From Flectobacillus sp. BAB-3569 (lineage in GTDB: Bacteria; Bacteroidota; Bacteroidia; Cytophagales; Spirosomataceae), in the NCBI RefSeq assembly GCF_002270355.1, contig NZ_NJFZ01000015.1:1-64000 (forward strand): a DNA stretch of 64,000 nucleotides, in the 5' to 3' direction. Under the pieces are notes generated by a model. The model ran no database searches. It was not told the DNA's origin and saw only the letters and a list, made by a program, of their open reading frames with translations. The number at the start of each line of letters is the position of its first letter. The first letter of the stretch is position 1. Positions 27,957 through 37,273 of the stretch are shown one piece after another. A program made the translations under genes and the position numbers.

Positions 27957-28730
27957 ATGAAATCTCAAACCTTTAAATTAACCTTCGTTTTTCTATTCGC
28001 TTGGATGAGTTTCCAAGCAACAGGGCAAAGTTGTTGCCCGAGTTATATCCAAGACTATGTCGAAACTGCTTACCTGCCATACGATGGATTTGGTGTAGAC
28101 AATGTACAGTCATTTTTGATTCCCTCTGGGGACAAAATTCCATCCAACATGGGAGCGGCTGCAGAGGCAAACGCCAAAAAGTTTTATAGTATTCTTAATC
28201 AATCTTATGTATACGTAAAACCAGACCCCAAAAATGAGGTTCAGATTGTTCAAAAAAACACTTTCTTGATTCCTAAATCACCTAATTCACAGTTTTTTAT
28301 GAAGTTTCAACAAGTAAAAACTTGGGGCTTCGACAGTCGATATAACACTTTTGTAGAATTTAGTGCAGACGGTGGTCAAACTTGGACAACGAAGTTTATG
28401 GATTTGAGTTTGATGTTTATGGGCGAAGAGATTTGTATTGAATACCATATTAATTATAAAAACATATTAGCGGCTTTTCAGAAAATAGACCCTAATATGA
28501 CGCTGGCGAAGCTCTTGGAAACACCACTTAATTATCGTTATAATTATGTGCCAAAAACTTCTACAGAAAAGAAAGAATATCTCCGAACACACCCGCATTT
28601 TGTGAAGCTTACAGCGGGTTCATCTATCAAAAATTTGAACTTCCTTCACCTACTTGTTGATAACGAAGACGGTACTGGTGTTACTGGCGGAAGCACGGGT
28701 TCGGGCTCGCTGGCACCTCCTCCTCGTTAG
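27957..28730 (+). CDS. Unknown secreted protein next to CHAT protein
   Basis: I do not recognise a family. The 257 residues begin with a signal peptide (about 1-23, FAWMSFQATGQSCCPSY) whose mature N-terminus has two adjacent cysteines. The middle is rich in aromatic residues and beta-like segments (SQFFMKFQQVKTWGFDSRYNTFVEFSADGGQTW), and W-T-T after GGQ recalls an Asp-box-like turn. The C-terminus is a Gly/Ser/Thr tail (TGVTGGSTGSGS) ending APPPR. It lies 162 bp before the TPR-CHAT gene on the same strand. A terminator-like hairpin lies between them, so they may be separate transcripts. A periplasmic or secreted partner or substrate of the CHAT protein is conceivable. Confidence 0.6.
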   Translation: MKSQTFKLTFVFLFAWMSFQATGQSCCPSYIQDYVETAYLPYDGFGVDNVQSFLIPSGDKIPSNMGAAAEANAKKFYSILNQSYVYVKPDPKNEVQIVQKNTFLIPKSPNSQFFMKFQQVKTWGFDSRYNTFVEFSADGGQTWTTKFMDLSLMFMGEEICIEYHINYKNILAAFQKIDPNMTLAKLLETPLNYRYNYVPKTSTEKKEYLRTHPHFVKLTAGSSIKNLNFLHLLVDNEDGTGVTGGSTGSGSLAPPPR

Positions 28731-28776
28731 TCATAAATTTGTGGTAACTATAATTTAATGTGTAATTTGAGTATTT

Positions 28777-28812
28777 GGTTATACTGACACTGTTGTTGGT
28801 ATAACCTTTTTT
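28777..28812 (+). terminator. Terminator before the CHAT gene
   Basis: Stem GGTTATAC (28777-28784) with GTATAACC (28799-28806), a 14-nt loop, followed by T6G. Confidence 0.75.
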
Positions 28813-28892
28813 GTTTGTAGCTGTCGTATATCTCTTTAATCTTTGTTATCTTTCGAGATAACTCAATGAGTTATCAATTGAAAAAGGATTAT

Positions 28893-31520
28893 ATGAGCAA
28901 AATAGTACGTTTTTTAATAGCTTTTATCAGTTTTCTTTGGCCTTACTTTACCTTTTCTGTAAATACACATTTGATTCAAGAGGTTCAATCATTTGAGCAA
29001 AATTTGAAAAAGACGCCGCTTCAAAGTATTGACCAAGAATTTTTATATTATAAAAAATCAGAAAAATATTTTTTACAATTAGAAAAACAGAAAAAGTATG
29101 AAGAGGCCTACAAACTATGTGTATTTAGAGCAAAGCGCTGGGAAAAGCTAGGGTCTTTGCCTGATAAGGAGTGGGCTTATGTTTGGTATATCCATGCTTT
29201 TTATCAGTGGTATTTTTTTCATGATATTCAGGCTACTCGCAAACTAATTTTCCAAAAAAACAAAATTAGAGATTTTCAATTTGTTGATAAAAGTTGGATT
29301 TTATACTCACGCATTCTGGTGGAGGATGGTTCTTATCAAGAGGCTATCGAATGGTGTACGAAGGGTATTGATAAAGTCAATCAAAAAGGCGATGTCGAAG
29401 TATACTTAGGATTATTAACCAATTTGATGAATGCCAAAGTGAAGCTAAATGCTCCCATTAAAGAAATCACAGAGGTGGGAGAGAAGCTACGCAAAGCGAG
29501 TATCAACTATAAAGAGAAAATGTTCTATTTCTATGTGTTTACCAATTTGGGTGAATACTATTATCGAAATCACAATTTTGCTAAAGCAAGGGAATATTAT
29601 TCACAAGGAGTTGCGGTACGATTAAAGCATAATCTGGAAAATTTAGAAGCAGATAATATGCTTGCTTCTTGTTTTCAAAAGCAAGGTAACTATCAAGCAT
29701 CTACTAATCAGTATGATGAACTTATCAAGTTGTTTGAGAAAAACTCGTTTGTAGCTTATGAAAAAAGTAAATATTATCTGCATCAAGCGGATAATTTTAG
29801 ACAACAAAAAGAACTAAAAAAATCTGAGGTTTATATTCAAAAAGCAGCAAACGCACTTGGGTATCAGTCGGTAGTAGATACTTATGAAGGCAAAAAATCA
29901 GATCTCTTGTACTGGTTTGACTACCGTATTCGGTTATCCTTAGAATATGGAAATCTAAAAAAAGTACAATATTTTCAATTACAAGCAGATACGCTGATTG
30001 ATCGTATGCGTAAAGAACATACGGAAATTAACTCTAAATTATTCTGGAGAGAAAATACCCATTATTTTTATGAAAAAGCGATTGAAGTAAGCTTCAAATT
30101 AAAAGATGTAGAAAAGGCTTTCTATTTTATTGAAAAGAGTCGAGCCATTCTTCTTCTCGATGCCTTAAAGGATTTAGAAGCCAATGATCAGTTGCCCTAT
30201 GAAGTAAAAGTAAGAAAGCAAAAAATCCAGTTTGAGATAGAATCCATGAAGGAGCAGCTCCAAAAGCTGAATACCAAGAGTGGGATCTACCAACAGCTAA
30301 ATCGTAAGCTTTTGGCCTATAAAGACCAATTAAACAACCTCATTGACTCGACAGAAAAAGTAAATCCAGCTTACCAGAAACTCAAGTATAACCATCATTA
30401 TATTTCGCTCAAAGAGCTTCAAGAAAAACTTAAAGCTAATGATCAATCCTTTTTAGAATACTTTGTTGGCAACGAAGCAGTGTATGCTATTTCGGTAACA
30501 TCAGCACAGGTAAGACTAAAAAAGATTGCGCTCAAATCATATCTTGATGCGGTCAATATCTATCAAAAACAGTTATTGACTTGTAGAAATACCGCAACCA
30601 AAAAGGAGTTTAACTACCTCAAAAAGATTTCATATGCGCTATACAAGCATATTTTTGAGCCTTTTCAGCTACCTAAAGGACGCGTAATTGTTTCGCACGA
30701 TAACTACTTTGTTTCGATGGCGTCGCTATTGCCTGATTGGCGCGTTTCTGAATTTTTGATAAAAGATTATAGTTTTAGCTATGCGTATTCTGCTAATGTT
30801 TTTTTCAAAAATACTAATCGAGTAAATATCGGTCGAACGAAATTATTGGGAGTTGCACCCGTCAATTTTGATGAAAAATTGGGGGTTGCTAAGCTATTTA
30901 ACTCAGACCATACACTTGAGCATATCGAGAAAAACTATTTTACAGGAACGCTGCTGACCTATCATAAAGCCTCAAAAGCAAATTTTAAGAAGGATATAGC
31001 CGACTATGATATAATTCAGTTGTTTACGCATGGGAAGGCCGATTCAACAGAGTCAACCATTTATTTTCAAGATTCTGTTTTTAGCCTAAATGAACTCCAA
31101 CGATTACCACAATTACAGGCTAATTTGGTTGTGTTGTCTGCGTGTCAAACCAATATTGGGAAAAATGCTACAGGAGAAGGAATTATGAGTTTTGCCAGAG
31201 GATTTGCTAACTTGGACGTTCCAAGTACCGTGTCAACCCTATGGAGTGTAGATAACAATGCTACCTATCAAATCACGGAATTGTTCTATAAGTATCTTTC
31301 TGATGGTTATGAAAAAGATATTGCTTTACAAAAAGCTCAGTTGGATTATCTCAGGAAACCTTTTAACCCTAATGTGCCCTTTTACTGGAGTGGTATAGTC
31401 TTAATCGGAGATTCGGGGAAGGTGGTGCTATTTCCCAAAATCTGGCAGTATGCAATTATAGGAATAGGTTGTTTGCTTTTCGGATTATTGGCTATATTGG
31501 CTTATAAAAAACTCTCTTAA
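28893..31520 (+). CDS. TPR-CHAT membrane-anchored caspase-like protein
   Basis: A protein of 875 residues from the ATG at 28893 (an ATG at 28866 would add nine). A signal peptide or N-terminal TM (about 1-24) precedes TPR-type helical repeats (about 30-480, for example GEYYYRNHNFAKAREYYSQG) and a charged coiled region (about 430-490). The C-terminal CHAT domain (about 590-840) has His713 in IQLFTHGKAD and Cys751 in VVLSACQTN, the caspase-type dyad, plus GEGIMSFARGFANLDVPSTVSTLWSVDN. One TM (about 851-872) ends the protein with a short KKLS tail. Both TPR and CHAT should be periplasmic. It is probably a protease; the substrate is unknown. Its neighbours include a sigma/anti-sigma pair. Confidence 0.9.
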   Translation: MSKIVRFLIAFISFLWPYFTFSVNTHLIQEVQSFEQNLKKTPLQSIDQEFLYYKKSEKYFLQLEKQKKYEEAYKLCVFRAKRWEKLGSLPDKEWAYVWYIHAFYQWYFFHDIQATRKLIFQKNKIRDFQFVDKSWILYSRILVEDGSYQEAIEWCTKGIDKVNQKGDVEVYLGLLTNLMNAKVKLNAPIKEITEVGEKLRKASINYKEKMFYFYVFTNLGEYYYRNHNFAKAREYYSQGVAVRLKHNLENLEADNMLASCFQKQGNYQASTNQYDELIKLFEKNSFVAYEKSKYYLHQADNFRQQKELKKSEVYIQKAANALGYQSVVDTYEGKKSDLLYWFDYRIRLSLEYGNLKKVQYFQLQADTLIDRMRKEHTEINSKLFWRENTHYFYEKAIEVSFKLKDVEKAFYFIEKSRAILLLDALKDLEANDQLPYEVKVRKQKIQFEIESMKEQLQKLNTKSGIYQQLNRKLLAYKDQLNNLIDSTEKVNPAYQKLKYNHHYISLKELQEKLKANDQSFLEYFVGNEAVYAISVTSAQVRLKKIALKSYLDAVNIYQKQLLTCRNTATKKEFNYLKKISYALYKHIFEPFQLPKGRVIVSHDNYFVSMASLLPDWRVSEFLIKDYSFSYAYSANVFFKNTNRVNIGRTKLLGVAPVNFDEKLGVAKLFNSDHTLEHIEKNYFTGTLLTYHKASKANFKKDIADYDIIQLFTHGKADSTESTIYFQDSVFSLNELQRLPQLQANLVVLSACQTNIGKNATGEGIMSFARGFANLDVPSTVSTLWSVDNNATYQITELFYKYLSDGYEKDIALQKAQLDYLRKPFNPNVPFYWSGIVLIGDSGKVVLFPKIWQYAIIGIGCLLFGLLAILAYKKLS

Positions 31521-31523
31521 GAT

Positions 31524-31556
31524 ATGGATTGCGGATAACTGATTGCCGCAATCCAT
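31524..31556. terminator. Convergent terminator hairpin
   Basis: Perfect 11-bp stem (ATGGATTGCGG at 31524-31534, CCGCAATCCAT at 31546-31556) with an 11-nt loop, between the convergent CHAT gene and the reverse gene ending at 31567. Confidence 0.65.
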
Positions 31557-31566
31557 TTCATAAAAT

Positions 31567-33069
31567 CTACATAATGGTCTTCGGTTGGAAAACTTTGATT
31601 ACACCGTCATTTTCGCTACTTACAACTAGTAAACTCTTTTTGGTCGGGCTATCTTTTGCAGGAATAAACATAACACCTTCTGGCGCATCACCAGTTTTGA
31701 GTAATTGCAAGAAAACAGGCGCTTTTGGATTAGTAATGTCATAAACTGCCACTGCATCCGAACGTTCCATGCCTACAAATACCACTTTTTTATTACCTAC
31801 CATTCCTGTTGCGATACCTTCTGGCTCAACACCTTTGTCGTCACTTCTTGTGTCATCATAAAGACCCGCTGTAGCACACTGAGTATCTAACTCTTTTTTG
31901 CTGTCAAAAATCAACGAACCGTCGTTACCATTCCAAACGCTAAATGAGCGAGCGCCTAATGAATATAACTCATCGTAATCGCCATCTCCATCGGTATCGC
32001 CCAACGTTGATGTGATATTTAAGCGTCCTAGCACTGGGGCAGTTTTAAGTGTTGTAGCATTCGGGAAAGCAGTCGCATCTAATTTTGCGTTACTTATACG
32101 GAGTGTTTCTACAAATGTATCATATTCTCGGGCATCACCTTCATTTGCTGTAAACAAGTACGGTACACCACCCGCCTCATAAACGGCAATAGCATCGGGC
32201 TGATACATGCCTTTTACTGGCCACTTTCCAAAAGCAATGGTATTGTCTCTATCGCTAGGGTCGATTTCGTTGCCATCCACATTGTAGTTTTTGAAACCTA
32301 ACGGAAATACATTAGTAATGGTTTTTGAGGCAATACTGATTTTAGCAATCGCATTATTTTCTTGTAAAGTTACCCAAGCCGTTTTAGAGTCACTCGAAAC
32401 AGTAATATATTCTGGCTCAACATCTTTTGCCAAACTTGCATTAGGCCCATAGACTCTGAAGCCTTTTGCTTTCAAAGCAGTAAGTTGCCCTTCGTATCCT
32501 GCAAAGTCAAGGGTTGTAACTGCATAGTTCTCGTCAACTGAAATAATGGAAATACTACCCACAGGGTCATTGCTGTAGCTTGCATTTGGTTCACCTTCGT
32601 TAGCCGACAAGATAAATTTGCCATCTGGCGAGAAAGTAACCATATCGGGCAATGCACCAACGGTAATCGATTTGATCTCTTTATAATCTGTCGTGTTAAA
32701 TACCACAATTTTGCCTGGCGCTTGTTTGTCTGTAGACTCAATAGCTGCAGCCAATTTACCATTGCTTACGCTAACGCTGTTTACATAACCACCATAAGGC
32801 GCAATTAGTATAGAAGAAATTACTTTGATATTGCTAGGGTCAGTAAAGTCCAAAACATCAATTTTATTGACGGTACTGTTGTTCACGACAAACAAGCGTT
32901 TTGTCTGAGGATCATAAGCCGAGATTTCTGCTGCACCTGTTTCTCCAATATCAATCGAGCCTACTTCTGCAAAAGTAGCAGCATCTTCATTAACAAAAAA
33001 CTCGTTTTCGGTGGTGGTACAACTCGCTAAAGTTGCAGCGATAAGAATAGAAGTAAAAATCTTTTTCAT
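31567..33069 (-). CDS. Choice-of-anchor I family beta-propeller lipoprotein
   Basis: A 500-residue lipoprotein (lipobox LASC, Cys17) formed by a beta-propeller. Repeated blade motifs are visible: AAEISAYDPQTKRLFVVNNS (about 42-61), DMVTFSPDGKFILSANEGEPN (about 143-163), and GVEPEGIATGMVGNKKVVFVGMERSDAVAVYDI (about 416-448). This matches the choice-of-anchor I (LVIVD/alkaline-phosphatase-associated) family, including the NEGDAREYDTF segment that is highly conserved there. The ATG at 33069 is chosen over one at 33114 because it gives the lipoprotein signal. Function is unknown; some relatives are linked to phosphate or surface-layer proteins. It is a single-gene unit. Confidence 0.85.
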   Translation of the reverse strand: MKKIFTSILIAATLASCTTTENEFFVNEDAATFAEVGSIDIGETGAAEISAYDPQTKRLFVVNNSTVNKIDVLDFTDPSNIKVISSILIAPYGGYVNSVSVSNGKLAAAIESTDKQAPGKIVVFNTTDYKEIKSITVGALPDMVTFSPDGKFILSANEGEPNASYSNDPVGSISIISVDENYAVTTLDFAGYEGQLTALKAKGFRVYGPNASLAKDVEPEYITVSSDSKTAWVTLQENNAIAKISIASKTITNVFPLGFKNYNVDGNEIDPSDRDNTIAFGKWPVKGMYQPDAIAVYEAGGVPYLFTANEGDAREYDTFVETLRISNAKLDATAFPNATTLKTAPVLGRLNITSTLGDTDGDGDYDELYSLGARSFSVWNGNDGSLIFDSKKELDTQCATAGLYDDTRSDDKGVEPEGIATGMVGNKKVVFVGMERSDAVAVYDITNPKAPVFLQLLKTGDAPEGVMFIPAKDSPTKKSLLVVSSENDGVIKVFQPKTIM

Positions 33070-33299
33070 CTTGAATAATTTATTTGTATGTCCGTTAAAG
33101 AAACTTGGGTACAAAATTATTATCGCAGTTTTAGGAGAATTGTACTTAAGAATTAAGGCTATATTAGGATTGTGTGCCTTTTGTTAAGGAAATGTTAGGA
33201 GATACTGGGCAATATCGTGAAGAGGAGGGAAATACGCTTAGTTTAAAATAAGGATGTTAAGTAGATTGTTGAGTGCAGACGTAAGATTAATGCTTAAAA

Positions 33300-33345
33300 A
33301 CAAAAAATCGGATTTGAGAAAAACCTAAGCTTCTCTCAAATCCGA
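33300..33345 (-). terminator. Terminator of the GMC oxidoreductase gene
   Basis: 12-bp perfect stem (33308-33319 with 33334-33345, TCGGATTTGAGA), loop 14 nt; on the reverse strand it is followed by T6GT5. ATATCCGA/ATCCGAAAT words in 33340-33370 resemble the dispersed CCGAAATC repeats. Confidence 0.75.
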
Positions 33346-33372
33346 AATCAAATATCCGATATCCGAAATACG

Positions 33373-36300
33373 CTAACGGTGTTTGGCAAAAATCTTCTTT
33401 GCAGCCAACGAAGCCATCGCCATAATAGTCAGTTGAGGGTTGACATTGATACTGGTAGGAAATACAGAAGCATCGGCAACATATACATTGTCCAATCCAA
33501 CTACCGCAAAATTTTCATCAACTACCCTCTCATAAGAATGTTGTTGACTCGCCATTTTATTTCCTCCTTGTGGATGAGCCGTGCCCATAAACAAGTCTGT
33601 CAATTGTAAAGGATAGGTTTCAAAATGCTGGATAAAATCATTGACCTCATTACTATTTTGAAGATTGAGTAAAATGCCAGGTTTGGTAGGAATAATGACC
33701 TTTTTTGCTTCAGCAGCTTGACCAAGTTTTACCAGCGTAACAATCGCATATTTGATGTTTTCGACATCACTTTCACTCAAAGTCCAATCAAAAGCCTGTC
33801 CGTTCAGAATATTGGCTTTAGGCTGAATACTCCCCATAGCATCCGAACCAATAAGCCCTCCAAAGTTCAGAAGCTTGTCATAATTTTTCATAAAATCATC
33901 TCTACGCTCAAAAACAAAAGGCATACAAGCCAACGCAAAAGCCGCAGGAGGGTTGAAATAGGTCTCAAACACAACTTTACTATCAGGTTGTTCGCTATGA
34001 CTGTATAAGGTAATTTGTTCTCCGTCAAAAGCTTTGATAGGTTCATCAAACTCAAAAGCTAGTGGCATCCCAAAATTACAACTGATTTGCTGTCCGATTT
34101 GTGGATTGTCTAGCTCGCTACGCATCAAAAAATGACTCGAGGCAATAACCCCACCAGCTATAATAACGGCTTTATTGACTTTCACAACACGAATAGCACC
34201 GTTGTCGGCACGTAAGAGTACAGAATTCGCCTTGGTGCCCGTGTCATTCTTTTGTAAACGTAAGGCAGTCCAATTAGCAATTACTTTCACCCCCCAAGCT
34301 TCTGACCACGGAATATAGGTTTCCAACATCGAACGCTTGCGTAGTTTTTTGTTGCCCAAATTCCAGTTGCCATCACCAATATTTTCTAAGTGGTTTACTT
34401 CCAAGACTTTTGGTTCTGTAAGTTTGGAAGCCCCCAAAGGAGGGTTTTGATTATACTCCTCGACGCCAGTTCTAAATTTTTCGGCTACAATTTCATTTAT
34501 ACCGAGTGGATTCAGTGGTTTTACATTCAATTCACTTTTTATCGTCGGGTATTCCTTGAAAATTTCTTCTACCGGGATACCATAGACCTCCTTCCAAATT
34601 TTTGCCACTGACTCAGGCATTTCAAAACATACCGCATTGTTACTCACTGTTGTGCCTCCCACGCATTCGCCTTGCAGCATCGTCATGGTAAACTGGTTTG
34701 TTTGTTGAAGACCACCTTCTTTGTAGATTTTCTTCATCATGTCAAACTCATTATCCTGAAAATCTTGACGTGGTTGTAAGCGGCTACCTCTTTCAACTAC
34801 TACTATTTTACTAGCCGCTTCCCTCACTTTTTGCTCATCTATTTTCCCTGAAGCATCCGTAAATTCTTTTTGGATACATTCAACCAAACGATAGGCAGCA
34901 CTAGCACCACCTGCTCCCGAACCTATGATGAGATAATCAACTTCTTCTGGCAAATCTGCTTCATGCGTGGGCGTAGAAACCCTTGGCGCAGGAATTTTGA
35001 GATCCTGAATTTGTTCGTAATTGTTGGTGTCGTTAGGCGATTTTGGCAATGGAGCAACTTCATGAAATGGAGGGTTAAATAAAGCGCCATTGCTTTGCAA
35101 GCGGTCTCGTGCATCGGCAGGTACATAGCCAATCGAATGTCTGACATTGGCGTTGGTGTAAAAAGCAAACTGTGTCAAAGCATTCAAAGAAAGTCCGATT
35201 TGATACGCAAATTCCGAAATTACAGGTACACTTGAAGATTTTCGTTGCCATTCATTTCTGAAAATATAATGATTCAAGAAGTACCTTTGTTCATCACGAT
35301 TCATGGACGAAAATGGTGGTTTCATGCCAAAAAGTGTATTGAAAATATGTTCCAACAAACTAAAAGGCACATTCAGAATACCACGTTTTCTACCTTTAAT
35401 ACCAGAAATATATTGATCAATTGAGCTGGTAATCAAGGAAAGATTTTTCTCGTCACCCAATAATTGATTTTGTTCTGCCCCTAAAGCCTGCACAAGCGCA
35501 CGAATATTATCTGTTGCCGACGGACTTAAGGTATTGATTCCACAATCAATTTTATAGTAAAGTTTACGAAGAAAGGCCAACAATCCTGCAATGAGCAAAA
35601 ACACACAAGCATAAAGTCCTAAATACCAATCGATATGCTCGAATATACCATATTGATTTATGACTTTTACCTCAGCAAAAATAATCCAAACCAAGCCTAA
35701 AATAGCTCCAAGTACCATCGGGAATATGATGAGATTGGTAAAATGCTGTCTGAGAGAAATTCTGTTGACTAACAAAATACTAATTGCTGCCCATGACACA
35801 AACAACGTTATGGTATTGCCCAACATAGGATCTGGAGCCGAAAAAATAAGTCCCCAACCCTCTGTGGGATTTCCCCAAATGCGGAATGCCAACATACTCA
35901 TTCCTATTAAAATACAGATAATAGTAAGTCCAGTGAAGACTATTTTCTGTAGAGTAAGCGGAATCGAAAAGTTTATTGGAATCTCTTTTATTGCTTTAAA
36001 ATCGCCTCGGTTGGCACGGTACTTGACCATGACAAATATGAAAATTGAGAGCAAGCTTCCCTCTACAAAAGTAGAAGTAAGCAGGTAGTCTCGGTAACTA
36101 ATAGTGCTTGATGGATTTAGGTAAAAAATAAGCGTATACAGGGTCGAAAATAAATGACCAGCTACCAATACGACACAAACATAATAGCGTAATGCAATGT
36201 TATAAGCACCCAAGAAGGCGAGCATAATCATAAGCCATTCTTTGATGTACGTGTTCATTGACAAAGCTAAATTGGCATTTCCCATATTAATCATGTATTG

Positions 36301-36990
36301 AAGGGAATCTGGCCAAGGACTTGCCCCGAGCTGTCCTAAGGCTAAAATGCCCCAAAAGCCTAAATACCCAAATCCTGCCAATCGCAATAGCCAAAAGCCG
36401 ATATCTCGCTTAGGTTTTGCAATCGTTTCTGTAGCCCATGACTTTCCGAATAATTGCTCAAATTGCTCTTTTGAAGCACCTTTTACGATAGGTGTCCCCC
36501 ACAAGATACCAGCCACCAAACGAGCTAAAAATAGCGTAAGAATACTAGTGATTTTGGATAAAGAGAGAACGGTAAATACGATTTTGGTAAAATGGTCAGG
36601 AAGCCAGAAAGCAAATTTGTCAAAATGAAATATCCATGCGGGATGTGACGCAGTAGCATTAAGCTCGTACTGATAGAGTTCGGCAACGAAGTAACCAAAG
36701 AAAATAATACTCCATGGAAACCAAGAACTTGCTTTATGAAAAACGAATAGTAATGGTGATGTGGTAAAAATAATGATGCTTGCAATCAGCCAAAATGATG
36801 GTAATTTGAAGCCTAGTAATGTAATTTTTTCAAAAACTATCCAATCTAAACGACTGAATAACGTTACTAAAGTAGCAACCAAGATCGTTTGAACTACAGC
36901 AATACATCCAAGGCTTTTCCAAACAGATGTATTGTCGAGTGAATCAGGACGTAGGTATCCCTTTAGGGTAAAGAGAGCGGGGAGTTTCAT
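33373..36990 (-). CDS. GMC-family oxidoreductase fused to a polytopic membrane domain
   Basis: A 1205-residue fusion. Residues 1-480 contain about 12 hydrophobic segments with DoxX/HTTM-like spacing (for example FGYLGFWGILALGQLGASPWPDS near 210). Residues about 485-610 form a helical region resembling gluconate 2-dehydrogenase subunit 3-type domains (ALGAEQNQLLGDEKN, EHIFNTLFGMKPPFSSMNRDEQRYFL). From about 684 is a GMC flavoprotein: Rossmann motif DYLIIGSGAGGASAAYRL, GGTTVSNNAVCF, and the C-terminal GTAHPQGGNKMAS and VNPQLTIMAMASLAA, which supply the active-site His and Asn. It probably oxidises a sugar or alcohol and passes electrons to the membrane. The 12-TM fusion is unusual. Substrate is unknown. 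Confidence 0.88.
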   Translation of the reverse strand: MKLPALFTLKGYLRPDSLDNTSVWKSLGCIAVVQTILVATLVTLFSRLDWIVFEKITLLGFKLPSFWLIASIIIFTTSPLLFVFHKASSWFPWSIIFFGYFVAELYQYELNATASHPAWIFHFDKFAFWLPDHFTKIVFTVLSLSKITSILTLFLARLVAGILWGTPIVKGASKEQFEQLFGKSWATETIAKPKRDIGFWLLRLAGFGYLGFWGILALGQLGASPWPDSLQYMINMGNANLALSMNTYIKEWLMIMLAFLGAYNIALRYYVCVVLVAGHLFSTLYTLIFYLNPSSTISYRDYLLTSTFVEGSLLSIFIFVMVKYRANRGDFKAIKEIPINFSIPLTLQKIVFTGLTIICILIGMSMLAFRIWGNPTEGWGLIFSAPDPMLGNTITLFVSWAAISILLVNRISLRQHFTNLIIFPMVLGAILGLVWIIFAEVKVINQYGIFEHIDWYLGLYACVFLLIAGLLAFLRKLYYKIDCGINTLSPSATDNIRALVQALGAEQNQLLGDEKNLSLITSSIDQYISGIKGRKRGILNVPFSLLEHIFNTLFGMKPPFSSMNRDEQRYFLNHYIFRNEWQRKSSSVPVISEFAYQIGLSLNALTQFAFYTNANVRHSIGYVPADARDRLQSNGALFNPPFHEVAPLPKSPNDTNNYEQIQDLKIPAPRVSTPTHEADLPEEVDYLIIGSGAGGASAAYRLVECIQKEFTDASGKIDEQKVREAASKIVVVERGSRLQPRQDFQDNEFDMMKKIYKEGGLQQTNQFTMTMLQGECVGGTTVSNNAVCFEMPESVAKIWKEVYGIPVEEIFKEYPTIKSELNVKPLNPLGINEIVAEKFRTGVEEYNQNPPLGASKLTEPKVLEVNHLENIGDGNWNLGNKKLRKRSMLETYIPWSEAWGVKVIANWTALRLQKNDTGTKANSVLLRADNGAIRVVKVNKAVIIAGGVIASSHFLMRSELDNPQIGQQISCNFGMPLAFEFDEPIKAFDGEQITLYSHSEQPDSKVVFETYFNPPAAFALACMPFVFERRDDFMKNYDKLLNFGGLIGSDAMGSIQPKANILNGQAFDWTLSESDVENIKYAIVTLVKLGQAAEAKKVIIPTKPGILLNLQNSNEVNDFIQHFETYPLQLTDLFMGTAHPQGGNKMASQQHSYERVVDENFAVVGLDNVYVADASVFPTSINVNPQLTIMAMASLAAKKIFAKHR

Positions 36991-37273
36991 AGTAGTTTTT
37001 TAAAGTATATCGTATAGATTGACGGTTAAAATAAAACAAAGACTGGTTTATTGCTCCAAAGGAGTGGTAAGCGAACTTTAATGACGAAAGCAATATATTT
37101 TTGATTATCAACAAAAATATACAATTTGCGTTGGTAATAAGCACTTTTTCAAGGCAAACCGTAATTATTAATAAGAACTTTTGAGTAAAAGGCATGAACC
37201 CTTAAAATGCCATACTTAGTTATAACTTTTAAAACTGGTGGATTCTTTTCGACCACTTAACAGACGTATTATA

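Noticed and set aside
25368-31520. Type III-E CRISPR or gasdermin-type defence interpretation of the CHAT gene
   Set aside because: There is no Cas gene, repeat array, gasdermin or toxin gene nearby, and the CHAT protein carries an export signal.
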